Source: JANQEU01 sp965601455 (lineage in GTDB: Bacteria > Bacteroidota > Bacteroidia > Cytophagales > Cyclobacteriaceae). From it: a DNA stretch of 64,000 nt. Location of the stretch: positions 1,798,001 through 1,862,000 of the forward strand of contig OZ271831.1 of the NCBI GenBank assembly GCA_965601455.1. Reading direction: 5' to 3'. A program made the translations under genes and the position numbers. Below, in pieces: positions 53,474 through 62,139 of the stretch. The first letter of the stretch is position 1; each line of letters begins with the position of its first letter. Below the pieces are notes generated by a model. It saw only the letters and a list, made by a program, of their open reading frames with translations. It had not been told where the DNA came from and did not search any database.

Positions 53474-54495
53474 AGCTAACAGCGGGATTATTTAAAAAAG
53501 TAAACCTCGCTACCATAATCGCTGTCTACGTACTCATCCTTGCTGGGAGTGTGGTACGTAGCACAGGTTCTGGTATGGGTTGCCCTGATTGGCCGAAATG
53601 CTTTGGTGGTTATGCTCCACCGCTGACGGTGGAGGCACTTCCCGAAAACTATAAAGATATTTTTCTGGAGGAAAGGCTACGAAAGAATGAACGTCTGGCA
53701 TCAATGCTGGAGCGTTTAGGGATGGATGAGATGGCTAATAAGATTCTTAACGATCCATCAGTCAAGGTAGAGGAAGATTTTAGTCCTTCAAAAGCATGGA
53801 TTGAGTATATCAATCGCTTGATTGGGGCTTTAATAGGTGTTTTTATACTAGCAAATGCAGTTGCATCCTTCGGATTAAGAAAACAAAGTAAAGGGGTTGT
53901 TGTTCTTTCGATTCTAAGTCTAATTCTTGTTTTATGGATAGGATGGACAGGGAGCCTAGTGGTGTCAACCAATCTTTTGCCGGGTTTTATAACATTTCAC
54001 ATGGCATTTGTCTTCTTGCTTTTGGCAATGCTGATTTATTCAAACTACATGATAGATGGTTCTTCAGCAAGTTTGCCGAGATCTTTGAAAACGCTAATTG
54101 TTTCTCTTTTCGTTCTTTTTATACCCCAGTTGTTATTGGGTACACAGGTTAGGGAGACGATTGACGCGATGATGTTGGATGGGATACCAAGAATGGAATG
54201 GATGGATAGAGTTGATTTTAAGTTTTACTTCCATAGAAGCTACAGTATTCTTCTCTTAATAGTCTCAATTGCAATTGTAATAAAGTCTAAAGTGGTGCGC
54301 GATGCCAAACTTAGAAATCTCAGTAAGGCGGCTCTGGGACTAATGGTAATATCAGCCACGTCTGGAGCAATAATGTATTATTTTTCTGTCCCTGCTACCT
54401 TCCAACCTCTACATCTCGTTATTGCTACGATGCTATTTGGAATTCTATTTTATTTACTTTTGTTGACCATTCGAAAAGAGGCAAAAATATCTTGA
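53470..54495 (+). CDS. ctaA: heme A synthase (COX15/CtaA family)
   Basis: The 341-residue protein has eight membrane helices and COX15-like signatures: GSVVRSTGSGMGCPDWPKCFGG at the N-terminus, EYINRLIGALIGVFI, LLPGFITFHMAFVF, and FKFYFHRSYSILL. The conserved His of both four-helix halves are present. It oxidises heme O to heme A for the oxidase. A long soluble loop after TM1 (about 40-110) carries a helical segment (ERLRKNERLASMLERLGMDEM). It overlaps coxA by 4 bp, and the stop overlaps the ctaB TTG start. Confidence 0.93.
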   Translation: MKLTAGLFKKVNLATIIAVYVLILAGSVVRSTGSGMGCPDWPKCFGGYAPPLTVEALPENYKDIFLEERLRKNERLASMLERLGMDEMANKILNDPSVKVEEDFSPSKAWIEYINRLIGALIGVFILANAVASFGLRKQSKGVVVLSILSLILVLWIGWTGSLVVSTNLLPGFITFHMAFVFLLLAMLIYSNYMIDGSSASLPRSLKTLIVSLFVLFIPQLLLGTQVRETIDAMMLDGIPRMEWMDRVDFKFYFHRSYSILLLIVSIAIVIKSKVVRDAKLRNLSKAALGLMVISATSGAIMYYFSVPATFQPLHLVIATMLFGILFYLLLLTIRKEAKIS

Positions 54496-55379
54496 TAAGT
54501 ACAACAACACGATCGGAATATATAAAGGAGAAGGTACGGGCTTACTACGAGCTTTCTAAGCCCAGACTATCGTTTTTGGTAACATTTTCAAGTGTCTTTG
54601 GGTACCTTCTGGCTTACAGGGGAACTATTGACTTTGTACAACTCGGTGCCTTTGCCATTGCAGGTTTTTTAGTATCGGCTTCTTCGGTTACCATCAACCA
54701 AATCATAGAAAAGAGCTTCGACTCTTTGATGAAAAGGACATCCAACAGACCGGTACCTACAGGACGACTAAAGGTTCGGGAGGCATTGGAATTTGCAGTT
54801 ATTTCAGGTCTAACTGGACTACTCTTACTAGGAGTTTACACCAATTTGTTGACTGTGATTTTATCGGCTTCAAGTTTTGTGCTCTACGCATTCATTTATA
54901 CACCTTTAAAGAGAGTAGGTCCGATAGCCGTGTTTGTTGGAGCAATTCCAGGGGCGTTGCCTCCACTCATAGGATGGGTGGCTGCAAGTGGGGTAATTGA
55001 TTACCAGGCTTTAATAATATTTGGAATTCAGTTCATATGGCAATTCCCTCATTTCTGGGCAATTGCATGGGTAGCAGATGAGGATTACAAAAAAGCAGGA
55101 TTTAAGCTGTTACCTGGGGGTGGTCGAAAGGATCTTAATACGGCTGTTAACATTATGGTCTACACTCTTTTCCTTCTCCCTTTGGGTCTTTTACCCACAT
55201 ATTTTGGTCTTACCGGATTGACAAGTGGTATTGTTGCAACTGTTTGTGGAGTTCTTTTCTTAGCACAAACATTTCAATTGTTAAAAGATAATAGTAGGAA
55301 GTCAGCATTAAGGATCATGTTTGGATCGTTCATGTATCTTCCAATAGTTCAAATTGCATATTTAATAGATAAGGTATGA
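54492..55379 (+). CDS. ctaB: protoheme IX farnesyltransferase (heme O synthase)
   Basis: The 295-residue UbiA-family prenyltransferase has about nine helices and the Asp-rich motifs: NQIIEKSFDSLMKRTSNRPVPTGRL, i.e. a variant of NxxxDxxxD, and the second DEDYKKAGFKLLP motif. It converts heme B to heme O. The start is a TTG at 54492 overlapping the ctaA stop (TTGA), which suggests translational coupling. The first NxxxD residues read NQIIEKSFD rather than NDYFDREID, so one Asp is replaced by Glu. Confidence 0.93.
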   Translation: MISTTTRSEYIKEKVRAYYELSKPRLSFLVTFSSVFGYLLAYRGTIDFVQLGAFAIAGFLVSASSVTINQIIEKSFDSLMKRTSNRPVPTGRLKVREALEFAVISGLTGLLLLGVYTNLLTVILSASSFVLYAFIYTPLKRVGPIAVFVGAIPGALPPLIGWVAASGVIDYQALIIFGIQFIWQFPHFWAIAWVADEDYKKAGFKLLPGGGRKDLNTAVNIMVYTLFLLPLGLLPTYFGLTGLTSGIVATVCGVLFLAQTFQLLKDNSRKSALRIMFGSFMYLPIVQIAYLIDKV

Positions 55380-55957
55380 GTACGGCGTCAATTAATCAGG
55401 GTATTGCGGGTAGGGTTCGCTCAATGAATCCTTTGAAATTTGCGATGTGGTTATTTATCATATCGGTGACGATGATTTTTGCTTCAATGACAAGTGCGTA
55501 CATTGTTAAAAAAGCGGAGGGTGACTGGTTGCTGATCAACTTTCCGGAGCTATTTAAGTTAACATCGGTTCTGATCGTTCTTAGTAGTGCTAGTTTACAT
55601 TTTGCGTACATTTCAGCCAAAAGAAACAACCTTCTTAATATAAGATTAGGCCTTATAATCACTGCTTTACTGGCACTTGGTTTCGTGATTGGCCAGTATA
55701 TGTCCTGGGGTGAATTAGTGGCTCAAGGTGTTTATTTTGTAGGAAATCCAGCAGGATCATTTGTATATGTTTTTACTGGATTACACGTGTTGCACCTGGT
55801 CGGAGGTCTTATTTTCCTTATTATAGTTGTTTATAGAGCTTTTAAATACGAAGTACATTCAAAGAATTTGAACGCAATTGAAATGTGTGCCACCTATTGG
55901 CATTTTCTGGGTGGACTTTGGTTGTATTTATATATATTTTTGATCGTAAATAATTAA
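55376..55957 (+). CDS. cytochrome c oxidase subunit III, short form
   Basis: The 193-residue protein has five membrane helices: FAMWLFIISVTMIFASMTSAYIV, LIVLSSASLHFAYISAKRN, LIITALLALGFVIGQYMSW, GSFVYVFTGLHVLHLVGGLIFLIIVVYRA and CATYWHFLGGLWLYLYIFLIV. HxxH around LHVLHLVGG and the YWHFL segment mark subunit III. It overlaps ctaB by 4 bp. A second subunit III gene follows 10 nt later. Confidence 0.93.
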   Translation: MSTASINQGIAGRVRSMNPLKFAMWLFIISVTMIFASMTSAYIVKKAEGDWLLINFPELFKLTSVLIVLSSASLHFAYISAKRNNLLNIRLGLIITALLALGFVIGQYMSWGELVAQGVYFVGNPAGSFVYVFTGLHVLHLVGGLIFLIIVVYRAFKYEVHSKNLNAIEMCATYWHFLGGLWLYLYIFLIVNN

Positions 55958-55967
55958 TACCTAATCT

Positions 55968-56687
55968 ATGTCTGAAAGCGCTGTAATTGTCGATGATTCA
56001 AAACGAGATGCCTGGAGCGGAGGATTAGCTCCGATGAAAGCAAGCTATGGAAAACTAATGATGTGGTTTTTCCTGGTTTCTGATGCTTTCACTTTCTCGG
56101 CACTTTTGATTACCTACGCTGTAATCCGATTTAGTCATCCGGCTTATGATGGAGCCATAGAAGAATTTGTTTTCTCTCAATCTTATTGGCCAGTTCCTGA
56201 AAAGGTATTTGAGGCTGTACCATTTCTCCATGGTGTTCACCTGCCGTTGGTTTTTGTTGGTATCATGACATTTATCCTCATTCTTTCCAGCGTCACCATG
56301 GTACTAGCTGTGGAAGCTGGTGAAAGAATGGATAGAAAAGGAGTAGAGAAATGGATGCTATGGACAATAGTAGGCGGTCTTACTTTCCTGGGATGTCAGG
56401 CGTGGGAATGGTCTCACTTCATCCATGGAACCGGAGGAGGAGGTGCGAGCCTAACTTTTAATGAGTATGGACCTCCAAACTTTGCGGCATTATTCTTTTT
56501 CATAACAGGTTTTCACGGCTTTCACGTATTTAGTGGAGTTGTTTTGAACTTTGCCATATTTTTCCAGACAGTGACAGGCAAACTTGAGAGGGTCGGTCAT
56601 TACGAGATGATCGAAAAAGTAGGTCTTTACTGGCACTTCGTTGACCTGGTCTGGGTATTTGTATTTACATTCTTTTACCTCGTTTAA
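55968..56687 (+). CDS. cytochrome c oxidase subunit III, second copy
   Basis: The 239-residue subunit III protein has WFFLVSDAFTFSALLITYAVI, a middle loop with HLPLVFVGIMTFILILSSVTMVLAVEAG, GFHGFHVFSGVVLNF and GLYWHFVDLVWVFVFTFFYLV, the standard HFVDLVW end. It has a longer loop than the upstream copy. Two tandem subunit III genes are typical of Cytophagales operons. They may form a heterodimer or belong to different assembly states. Confidence 0.94.
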   Translation: MSESAVIVDDSKRDAWSGGLAPMKASYGKLMMWFFLVSDAFTFSALLITYAVIRFSHPAYDGAIEEFVFSQSYWPVPEKVFEAVPFLHGVHLPLVFVGIMTFILILSSVTMVLAVEAGERMDRKGVEKWMLWTIVGGLTFLGCQAWEWSHFIHGTGGGGASLTFNEYGPPNFAALFFFITGFHGFHVFSGVVLNFAIFFQTVTGKLERVGHYEMIEKVGLYWHFVDLVWVFVFTFFYLV

Positions 56688-56700
56688 GCACTCAATCACA

Positions 56701-57027
56701 ATGGAAGAAAATACACAAGTTGAAGTAAAACCACTCGATAAGAATAAAGTAAAAACATTTCTTAGGGTGATGTGGATTTTAGCGGCGGTTACCGCGTTTG
56801 AATTCCTTATTGCATTTACTATCCCGCATGAGTACAAGTGGGCAAGGATAGTTGTCTTTGTTGTGTTGACAATTGTTAAGGCATATTACATCGTTTCGGA
56901 ATTTATGCACCTCGGACACGAGAGAAAATCATTGAAAATGTCCATTGTATTACCTATGCTTTTCGTGGTATTCTTGTTGGTGATCCTAATAAAGCAAGCC
57001 GATGCGATCTTTAGTGTTTTGAATTGA
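56701..57027 (+). CDS. cytochrome c oxidase subunit IV
   Basis: The 108-residue protein starts at the ATG at 56701, 13 nt after subunit III. It has three membrane helices (about 18-38, 45-65, 78-100) and the prokaryotic subunit IV pattern (VFVVLTIVKAYYIVSEFMHLGHERKSLKMSIVLP). It probably stabilises the oxidase complex. A frame that extends upstream into subunit III was rejected as an overlap artefact. The stop overlaps the TTG of the next gene (TTGA). Confidence 0.92.
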   Translation: MEENTQVEVKPLDKNKVKTFLRVMWILAAVTAFEFLIAFTIPHEYKWARIVVFVVLTIVKAYYIVSEFMHLGHERKSLKMSIVLPMLFVVFLLVILIKQADAIFSVLN

Positions 57028-57428
57028 GCAACAAATTCCTAAAGATTACTGTTCTTGCAGTAGCATTCCTGGTACCAACTTCATGGTACCTTTTTTTACA
57101 GTTTTTCGGTGAAAACAAATTCGAATTGCAGGTTATTAATCAATTAGAAGATTCCTGTCTAATTGAGGAAAATGCCTTCTATCTGAATAAGAGCCAAATA
57201 ACTCCTCTGGAAGAGAATGAAGTCAAAAGGCTTAAATCTTTCACCGATTCTGAAAACATAAAACTCATTTTGAATTCGGGATGTTTATCCGAGAAAGAGT
57301 TTTCGTTGCTACTTGTAGACCGAAAGAAACAGTTAAGAGGAGAATATGATCTATCAATTTTAGAGATCGATCGGGCATTAATAGAAGCGGAGTTATTACT
57401 AAAGTTGCAGAAGGATGGAGATGAGTGA
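57024..57428 (+). CDS. degenerate SCO-like protein without copper-binding residues
   Basis: The 134-residue protein starts at a TTG overlapping the subunit IV stop. It has one N-terminal membrane anchor (FLKITVLAVAFLVPTSWYLFLQFFGENKFEL) that resembles the start of Cytophagales SCO proteins. The C-terminus (SLLLVDRKKQLRGEYDLSILEIDRALIEAELLLK) resembles the final strand and helix of SCO thioredoxin folds (LVD-x-RG-YD-x-EVDRL). The central CxxxC copper motif and the conserved His are absent; only two lone Cys remain (DSCLI, SGCLS). It occupies the slot where an SCO gene is expected. It is probably a decayed or repurposed CuA-assembly protein; I infer this from pattern alone. Confidence 0.6.
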   Translation: MSNKFLKITVLAVAFLVPTSWYLFLQFFGENKFELQVINQLEDSCLIEENAFYLNKSQITPLEENEVKRLKSFTDSENIKLILNSGCLSEKEFSLLLVDRKKQLRGEYDLSILEIDRALIEAELLLKLQKDGDE

Positions 57429-57987
57429 TCGAATTTACTTGAATACTATTAAAATACTATCAGCCGTGATTCCGTTGGTAGTAGCTATTCTGTTATATCT
57501 ACCCAGTAAAATGGAAATGGGGAATTGGGTTTATACCTTACCGCATTCCAACGCCATGGTAAATACCCTTACCTGTGTTTTCTTGGTGATAGGAGTAGTA
57601 GCGATTAAGAAGGGTAATATTCATCTACATCGGTTATCCATGTCTACTTGTTTTGTTCTTGGCTCAATCTTCTTGGTGAGTTACGTCGCGTATCACGCTT
57701 CAGTAGATAGTGTGAAGTATGGAGATACTAATTCCAATGGTATTCTTGAAGCTGCGGAACTAGCTGCCGTGTCTGTGAGTAGAAATGTTTACTTGTTCGT
57801 GCTACTAACGCATATATTGCTTTCTCTCGTCGTAGTACCCTTAGTATTGCTTTCATTCTACTACTCCTTATCTGGGTACATCGAAAAACATAAGAAAATT
57901 GTCAAATGGACATTTCCCATTTGGCTATATGTTTCATTGACAGGTGTAATTGTGTACCTGATGATCAGACCCTATTACTTGTATTGA
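57415..57987 (+). CDS. DUF420-family membrane protein (CtaM/YozB-like)
   Basis: The 190-residue protein has four to five membrane helices and the DUF420 pattern: LPHSNAMVNTLTCVFLVIGVVAIKKGNIHLHRLSMSTCFVLGSIFLVSYVAYHAS, then YLFVLLTHILLSLVVVPLVLLSFYYSLSGYIEKHKKIVKWTFPIWLYVSLTGVIVYLMIRPYY. Related proteins are required for assembly of heme A oxidases. A perfect EF-hand-type 12-residue loop (DTNSNGILEAAE, 104-115) sits in the extramembrane loop. It overlaps the upstream gene by 14 bp. Confidence 0.9.
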   Translation: MEMSDRIYLNTIKILSAVIPLVVAILLYLPSKMEMGNWVYTLPHSNAMVNTLTCVFLVIGVVAIKKGNIHLHRLSMSTCFVLGSIFLVSYVAYHASVDSVKYGDTNSNGILEAAELAAVSVSRNVYLFVLLTHILLSLVVVPLVLLSFYYSLSGYIEKHKKIVKWTFPIWLYVSLTGVIVYLMIRPYYLY

Positions 57988-57989
57988 TA

Positions 57990-58244
57990 ATGAGAAGAAT
58001 TCTATTAAGTATTATTTCTCTTTTGCTCACTACATTTTCCTGGGCTCAGTGTGCGATGTGTCGAACACAAGTAGTCAATAACGTGTCGGCAGGTGATGTT
58101 AACCTGGCTAGTGGGCTAAATTTTGGGATTCTGTATTTGTTTGCTGCTCCCTACGTACTAATCGCAGTAATAGCTTATCTGTGGTTCCGAAATAGTAAGA
58201 TCAATGAAAGAAAGGTCCGCTTTAGAGGCATCTTTGACAGGTAG
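57990..58244 (+). CDS. small exported CxxC membrane protein
   Basis: The 84-residue protein starts at the ATG at 57990, 2 nt after the DUF420 stop. The signal peptide ends SWAQ, followed directly by CAMC, then ASGLNFGILYLFAAPYVLIAVIAYLWFR, a single C-terminal membrane helix. The CxxC would face the periplasm and could bind copper or exchange disulfides during CuA assembly. I recall similar small proteins at this place in related operons, but no characterised function. Confidence 0.8.
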   Translation: MRRILLSIISLLLTTFSWAQCAMCRTQVVNNVSAGDVNLASGLNFGILYLFAAPYVLIAVIAYLWFRNSKINERKVRFRGIFDR

Positions 58245-58584
58245 GTGTCCTCGGTGCAGAGAGGGTGAAATGTTCATAACCCATCCGTATAAGATACCAG
58301 GATTCATGAAAATGAATTCGAATTGTCCTCACTGTGGATTACATTTTGAAAGAGAGCCAGGCTTCTGGTATGGCGCGATGTATGTTAGTTACGCAATCAA
58401 CGTCGCGATATTTATCTCCACCTGGGTTGCAATTACGGTTCTTGGAGACGATCCTCCTTTATCTATGTATCTGATTGCTGTGGTCCTGGTTGCCTTTTTT
58501 CTGTATCCAATAAACTTTCGTTATTCACGAATCATATTTCTCCATGTATTCGGAGGCTTCAAGTACGATCCAAAATTTAAATAG
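58204..58584 (+). CDS. DUF983 membrane protein
   Basis: The 126-residue protein starts with an N-terminal zinc-ribbon-like pair (CPRCREGEMFITHPYKIPGFMKMNSNCPHCG, about 14-44). Two membrane helices follow (WYGAMYVSYAINVAIFISTWVAITVL and MYLIAVVLVAFFLYPINFRYSRIIFLHV). DUF983 genes are common at the ends of cytochrome oxidase operons; their function is unknown. It overlaps the CxxC gene by 41 bp in another frame, so the true start might be a few codons later, before CPRC. Confidence 0.88.
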   Translation: MKERSALEASLTGRCPRCREGEMFITHPYKIPGFMKMNSNCPHCGLHFEREPGFWYGAMYVSYAINVAIFISTWVAITVLGDDPPLSMYLIAVVLVAFFLYPINFRYSRIIFLHVFGGFKYDPKFK

Positions 58585-58604
58585 TGATCGATTAACTTTA
58601 TCTT

Positions 58605-58610
58605 GGAGGA
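58605..58610 (+). promoter_or_regulatory. strong Shine-Dalgarno site
   Basis: GGAGGA at 58605-58610 lies 7 nt before the ATG at 58618. Strong SD sites are uncommon in Bacteroidota and few other genes in this window have one. It supports the chosen start of the large sensor kinase and suggests efficient translation of a gene at the end of the superoperon. Confidence 0.7.
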
Positions 58611-58617
58611 ACGTTGA

Positions 58618-61600
58618 ATGCAATTACGAGTCTGGATAATTGCTTTTGCAGCATCAATCTTTCTAAAGACAGGTTTCAGTCTTTACGAATTTTGGTTTAA
58701 TGACCCGGTTGAAGTTGTTCAAAAGAGTCTGGTGACAGCTGTTGAGAAACAGAAAGCGGATATTGAATCAGTTGCTGCTGCTGTTCTTGAGAATCATTCC
58801 GGCGGTATTAAAACCAATCATTCTTATAGAGTTTATAGCAATGGTGAGTTAATCCTTTGGTCTGACAACACACCCGTACCTGCTTATTCGACGATAAGGG
58901 CAATCGATAGCATAGGATTTGACAGGGATACAACGCACCTGGTCCTGAAACGAGAGATTGATAACAAAGGGAGCAATGTGGAGATTTATTCCCTTTCCAC
59001 GATACGTACGAAATACGAAATAACTAACCAATACCTTAAGAATTCATCGAATAGAGCCCTTTTTAAAGGTTATAATGTTGAAATCGGAGGTTCTGAGATA
59101 ATCAACGTGGGTCCATTATCAATCCCAGTTGAAATTGAAGCGAAAACTGTAGGGGCTCTTGATGGGATAATTGCGCTCCTAGTCTTCTGCACAGGACTGG
59201 GACTTCTGTTCTCTGTGTTTGATAGACTATTTCTGAGCGTAGCTATTTTTGAATTGCAATTATCCTTTGTCTTACTGGTACCTGTAATCAGGGCCATCCA
59301 GTTATATCTCTTACCCATCGAATTAAGTCTGGATGGTATTCTATTCAATAGACTTATTTATTCAGCAGGTTGGATACATCCTACAATGGCCGATTTGGTT
59401 TTAAACATTGGATTGGTTCTATGGATCATTGCCAAATTATCCAATTTGGTTGATCAAAATCTTGTTGAGTCACACATCAATAAATACCTGCGTTGGTTAG
59501 TCCTAACAATATTGATTTTTGTTTCCATCGCGTCATCATTAGTTCTTTATGAATCCCTGCTTTCATTATCCATAAACTCACAGGTGACAGTAGATATCTC
59601 CAAAACCATAGCTGTGGAGGTTGCCAGGGTCTATGTTTATATCGCGGCTACTATGCATATTTTTGCTTATCTGGCATTCAACCATTTGGTTGTCAAGATT
59701 ATTAATTATCTAAAATCTGCCGAGGTTGAGTTGCGAATACTTCTTTCGATTTCAGTCCTTTTAGGTCTCGTCATATTTCCGATCTCCTACTACTGGGTCA
59801 TACTTGTTCATCTTTTACTAGCTCTATTTTTAAAAATCAATCCCTCTTCATTTTCAATCACACCATCTTCATCGTTCTACTTCCTTCTCTTTTTATCGGT
59901 TATTGGTTCCACCATATCCGGGCTATCTGTTTATAGATATGACGAGCAGACTGAACTTATTCGAAAGCAGCGATTTGTGTCTAATCTGCTCATAGGGAAC
60001 GATATTATTGGTGAATATCACTTGAATAATGCTATTAATGCCATAACTGAAGAGAGCTCCTATCGAACAAGATTTTTGAATCCAATATTGGTAAACCAGA
60101 ACCTTGTCTATTCGGTGGATCAATCACTTTCTAATTACCTGGATAAATATGAATTGGACTTATTTGTTTATGACTCCATCGGAAAGCCTTATGGTTTCAC
60201 TTCTGAGGTTTCACTTCAATACTGGCTAACGGAATATGATCGTACTCCCTTTGAGACTTCTTACAGAAATATCTATTTCATTCCAGACCTATCAAACGGT
60301 AGACACAGATACGTATGTATCATTCGTTTTCAAGACCGGGGCAAACCCCTGGGGTATTACGTTTTGCAACTAACGCTAAAAAAGTATGTCAATAAGTCTG
60401 TATTCCCGGAATTGCTAGTTGAGAGCACTCCTCAATTTGATATAACGGACTATGACTATGCCTATTACAATTCAAATGGGTTGGTCTATAGCCAAGGTAA
60501 TTTTCCATTTGAAGCTATTGAATCTGGTATCCAGACCAATGAATATGAAGATAGGGGATATCACTTCTTTATAAGGACATTGGAAAGTGGCGATCAGATA
60601 TTTGTAGCCTCAAAGGCATATTCATTAAGGGCAATCCTATCAAACATTTCTTTTTTCTTCATTCTAACACTTATACCTATAGGGTTACTACCATTTATTG
60701 CAAATAATGGTAAGCCTAACAAGAGCCTGGCACTGAAAATACAATGGTTTGCAGGACTTTCGTTCACAATACCAATACTGATTATTAGCCTTGGTATTCT
60801 CAATGTTTTGAATCAGTCATATAAGTCCGAGATCAATAAGAACTATGAAAAGAGGGCCAATACTATTTCAGAATATCTTGTTGAAGATGTAGAAAGATTT
60901 ATTTCGAATGATCTCAATAGGGTAAGGTTTGCCCAGAACCTATCGGATGTGGCTACGATATCTCAATCTGATATAATGGTTTACAATGAGAAAGGAGGAC
61001 TGATGGGTTCCAATAGGGATGAGGTGTTCTCCCAAAATCTGCTTTCACCCATCATTAACCCCAAAGCCAAGAGAAGAATAGTGGAGAAACAGTTTCAGAG
61101 CGTTATACTCGATGAATCAATTGGAACTCTTGATTTTAAAACAGTTTATACCGGTATATTCTCTTATTCGGATGGGCAGTTATTAGGCATTTTGGCTGTT
61201 CCCTTTTTTGATTTTAAGAATCATTTGAACCGACAGCAAGTAGAGGTTTTTAACAATATCATTGCGCTGTTCACCATTATATTCATTGTAACTCTAATTG
61301 TCGGGAATTATAGTCTTCGAACTTTGATTGACCCCATCAGATTAATTTCTGAAAGGCTTCACTCGATAAACTATGTGGAAGAGTTCAATGAACCACTGAC
61401 TTATGATTCTGAGGACGAGATAGGCCTGTTAGTTAAGGAATACAATGGGATGATGGAAAAGCTATCAAGAAGTAGGGAGGAACTTGCGAAGATTCAGAAG
61501 GAAACTGCATGGAAGGAAATCGCGAGACAAGTAGCTCATGAGATCAAAAATCCTTTAACCCCTATGAAACTTAAGATTCAACAGCTTCAAAGAGATTTTG

Positions 61601-62139
61601 ATAACTCCAGTAGGGAACATGCAGTACTAGAATCTTTACTTACACAGGTGGATGCTTTATCCAGTACAGCAGATTCTTTCAGCGCTTTTGCACAAATGCC
61701 CGCTCCACAGAATGCGATTTTCAGTTTTTCCGACCTGGTTACCAACATCATATCATTATACAAGAGTGATGACTTGATATTAACAAGTGATGTTGAATCC
61801 GAACTCTTGGTATACGCAGATCAGAAAATATTCAGCCAGATTCTTAATAACCTGGTTTTGAATGCGTTACAATCGATGGACGGCAAAGAGCAACGCCTGG
61901 AATTCGCTCTTGAAAAGAAAGGAAGTAAAGCTATCTTTTCATTAAGGGATTGGGGTATTGGTATTCAACCGGAACTACAGGATAAGGTATTTGTGCCCTA
62001 CTTTAGTACAAAAGCTACTGGTAGCGGCATTGGATTGGCATTAGCAAAAAAGGGAATTGAACAGGCAGGAGGCAACATATGGTTTGAATCAGAAGCGGAT
62101 GCGGGAACCACATTCTACATATCCCTACCTCTTTCTTAG
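58618..62139 (+). CDS. very large NtrY-like membrane sensor histidine kinase
   Basis: The 1173-residue protein has a first TM (about 5-25), an extracytoplasmic domain (about 30-175), a block of about seven membrane helices (about 180-430), a second extracytoplasmic region (about 440-670), further TMs (about 675-700 and 710-735), a third periplasmic region (about 740-880), a last TM (about 885-905) and HAMP. The kinase core has H974 in ARQVAHEIKNPLTPMKLKIQQLQRD and GHKL boxes (NLVLNALQSMDG, DWGIGI, GSGIGLALAKKGIEQAGG). It ends without a receiver. Related kinases act with NtrX-type regulators; none is next to it. It starts 33 nt after DUF983 and may sense envelope or respiratory state. Confidence 0.9.
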   Translation: MQLRVWIIAFAASIFLKTGFSLYEFWFNDPVEVVQKSLVTAVEKQKADIESVAAAVLENHSGGIKTNHSYRVYSNGELILWSDNTPVPAYSTIRAIDSIGFDRDTTHLVLKREIDNKGSNVEIYSLSTIRTKYEITNQYLKNSSNRALFKGYNVEIGGSEIINVGPLSIPVEIEAKTVGALDGIIALLVFCTGLGLLFSVFDRLFLSVAIFELQLSFVLLVPVIRAIQLYLLPIELSLDGILFNRLIYSAGWIHPTMADLVLNIGLVLWIIAKLSNLVDQNLVESHINKYLRWLVLTILIFVSIASSLVLYESLLSLSINSQVTVDISKTIAVEVARVYVYIAATMHIFAYLAFNHLVVKIINYLKSAEVELRILLSISVLLGLVIFPISYYWVILVHLLLALFLKINPSSFSITPSSSFYFLLFLSVIGSTISGLSVYRYDEQTELIRKQRFVSNLLIGNDIIGEYHLNNAINAITEESSYRTRFLNPILVNQNLVYSVDQSLSNYLDKYELDLFVYDSIGKPYGFTSEVSLQYWLTEYDRTPFETSYRNIYFIPDLSNGRHRYVCIIRFQDRGKPLGYYVLQLTLKKYVNKSVFPELLVESTPQFDITDYDYAYYNSNGLVYSQGNFPFEAIESGIQTNEYEDRGYHFFIRTLESGDQIFVASKAYSLRAILSNISFFFILTLIPIGLLPFIANNGKPNKSLALKIQWFAGLSFTIPILIISLGILNVLNQSYKSEINKNYEKRANTISEYLVEDVERFISNDLNRVRFAQNLSDVATISQSDIMVYNEKGGLMGSNRDEVFSQNLLSPIINPKAKRRIVEKQFQSVILDESIGTLDFKTVYTGIFSYSDGQLLGILAVPFFDFKNHLNRQQVEVFNNIIALFTIIFIVTLIVGNYSLRTLIDPIRLISERLHSINYVEEFNEPLTYDSEDEIGLLVKEYNGMMEKLSRSREELAKIQKETAWKEIARQVAHEIKNPLTPMKLKIQQLQRDFDNSSREHAVLESLLTQVDALSSTADSFSAFAQMPAPQNAIFSFSDLVTNIISLYKSDDLILTSDVESELLVYADQKIFSQILNNLVLNALQSMDGKEQRLEFALEKKGSKAIFSLRDWGIGIQPELQDKVFVPYFSTKATGSGIGLALAKKGIEQAGGNIWFESEADAGTTFYISLPLS

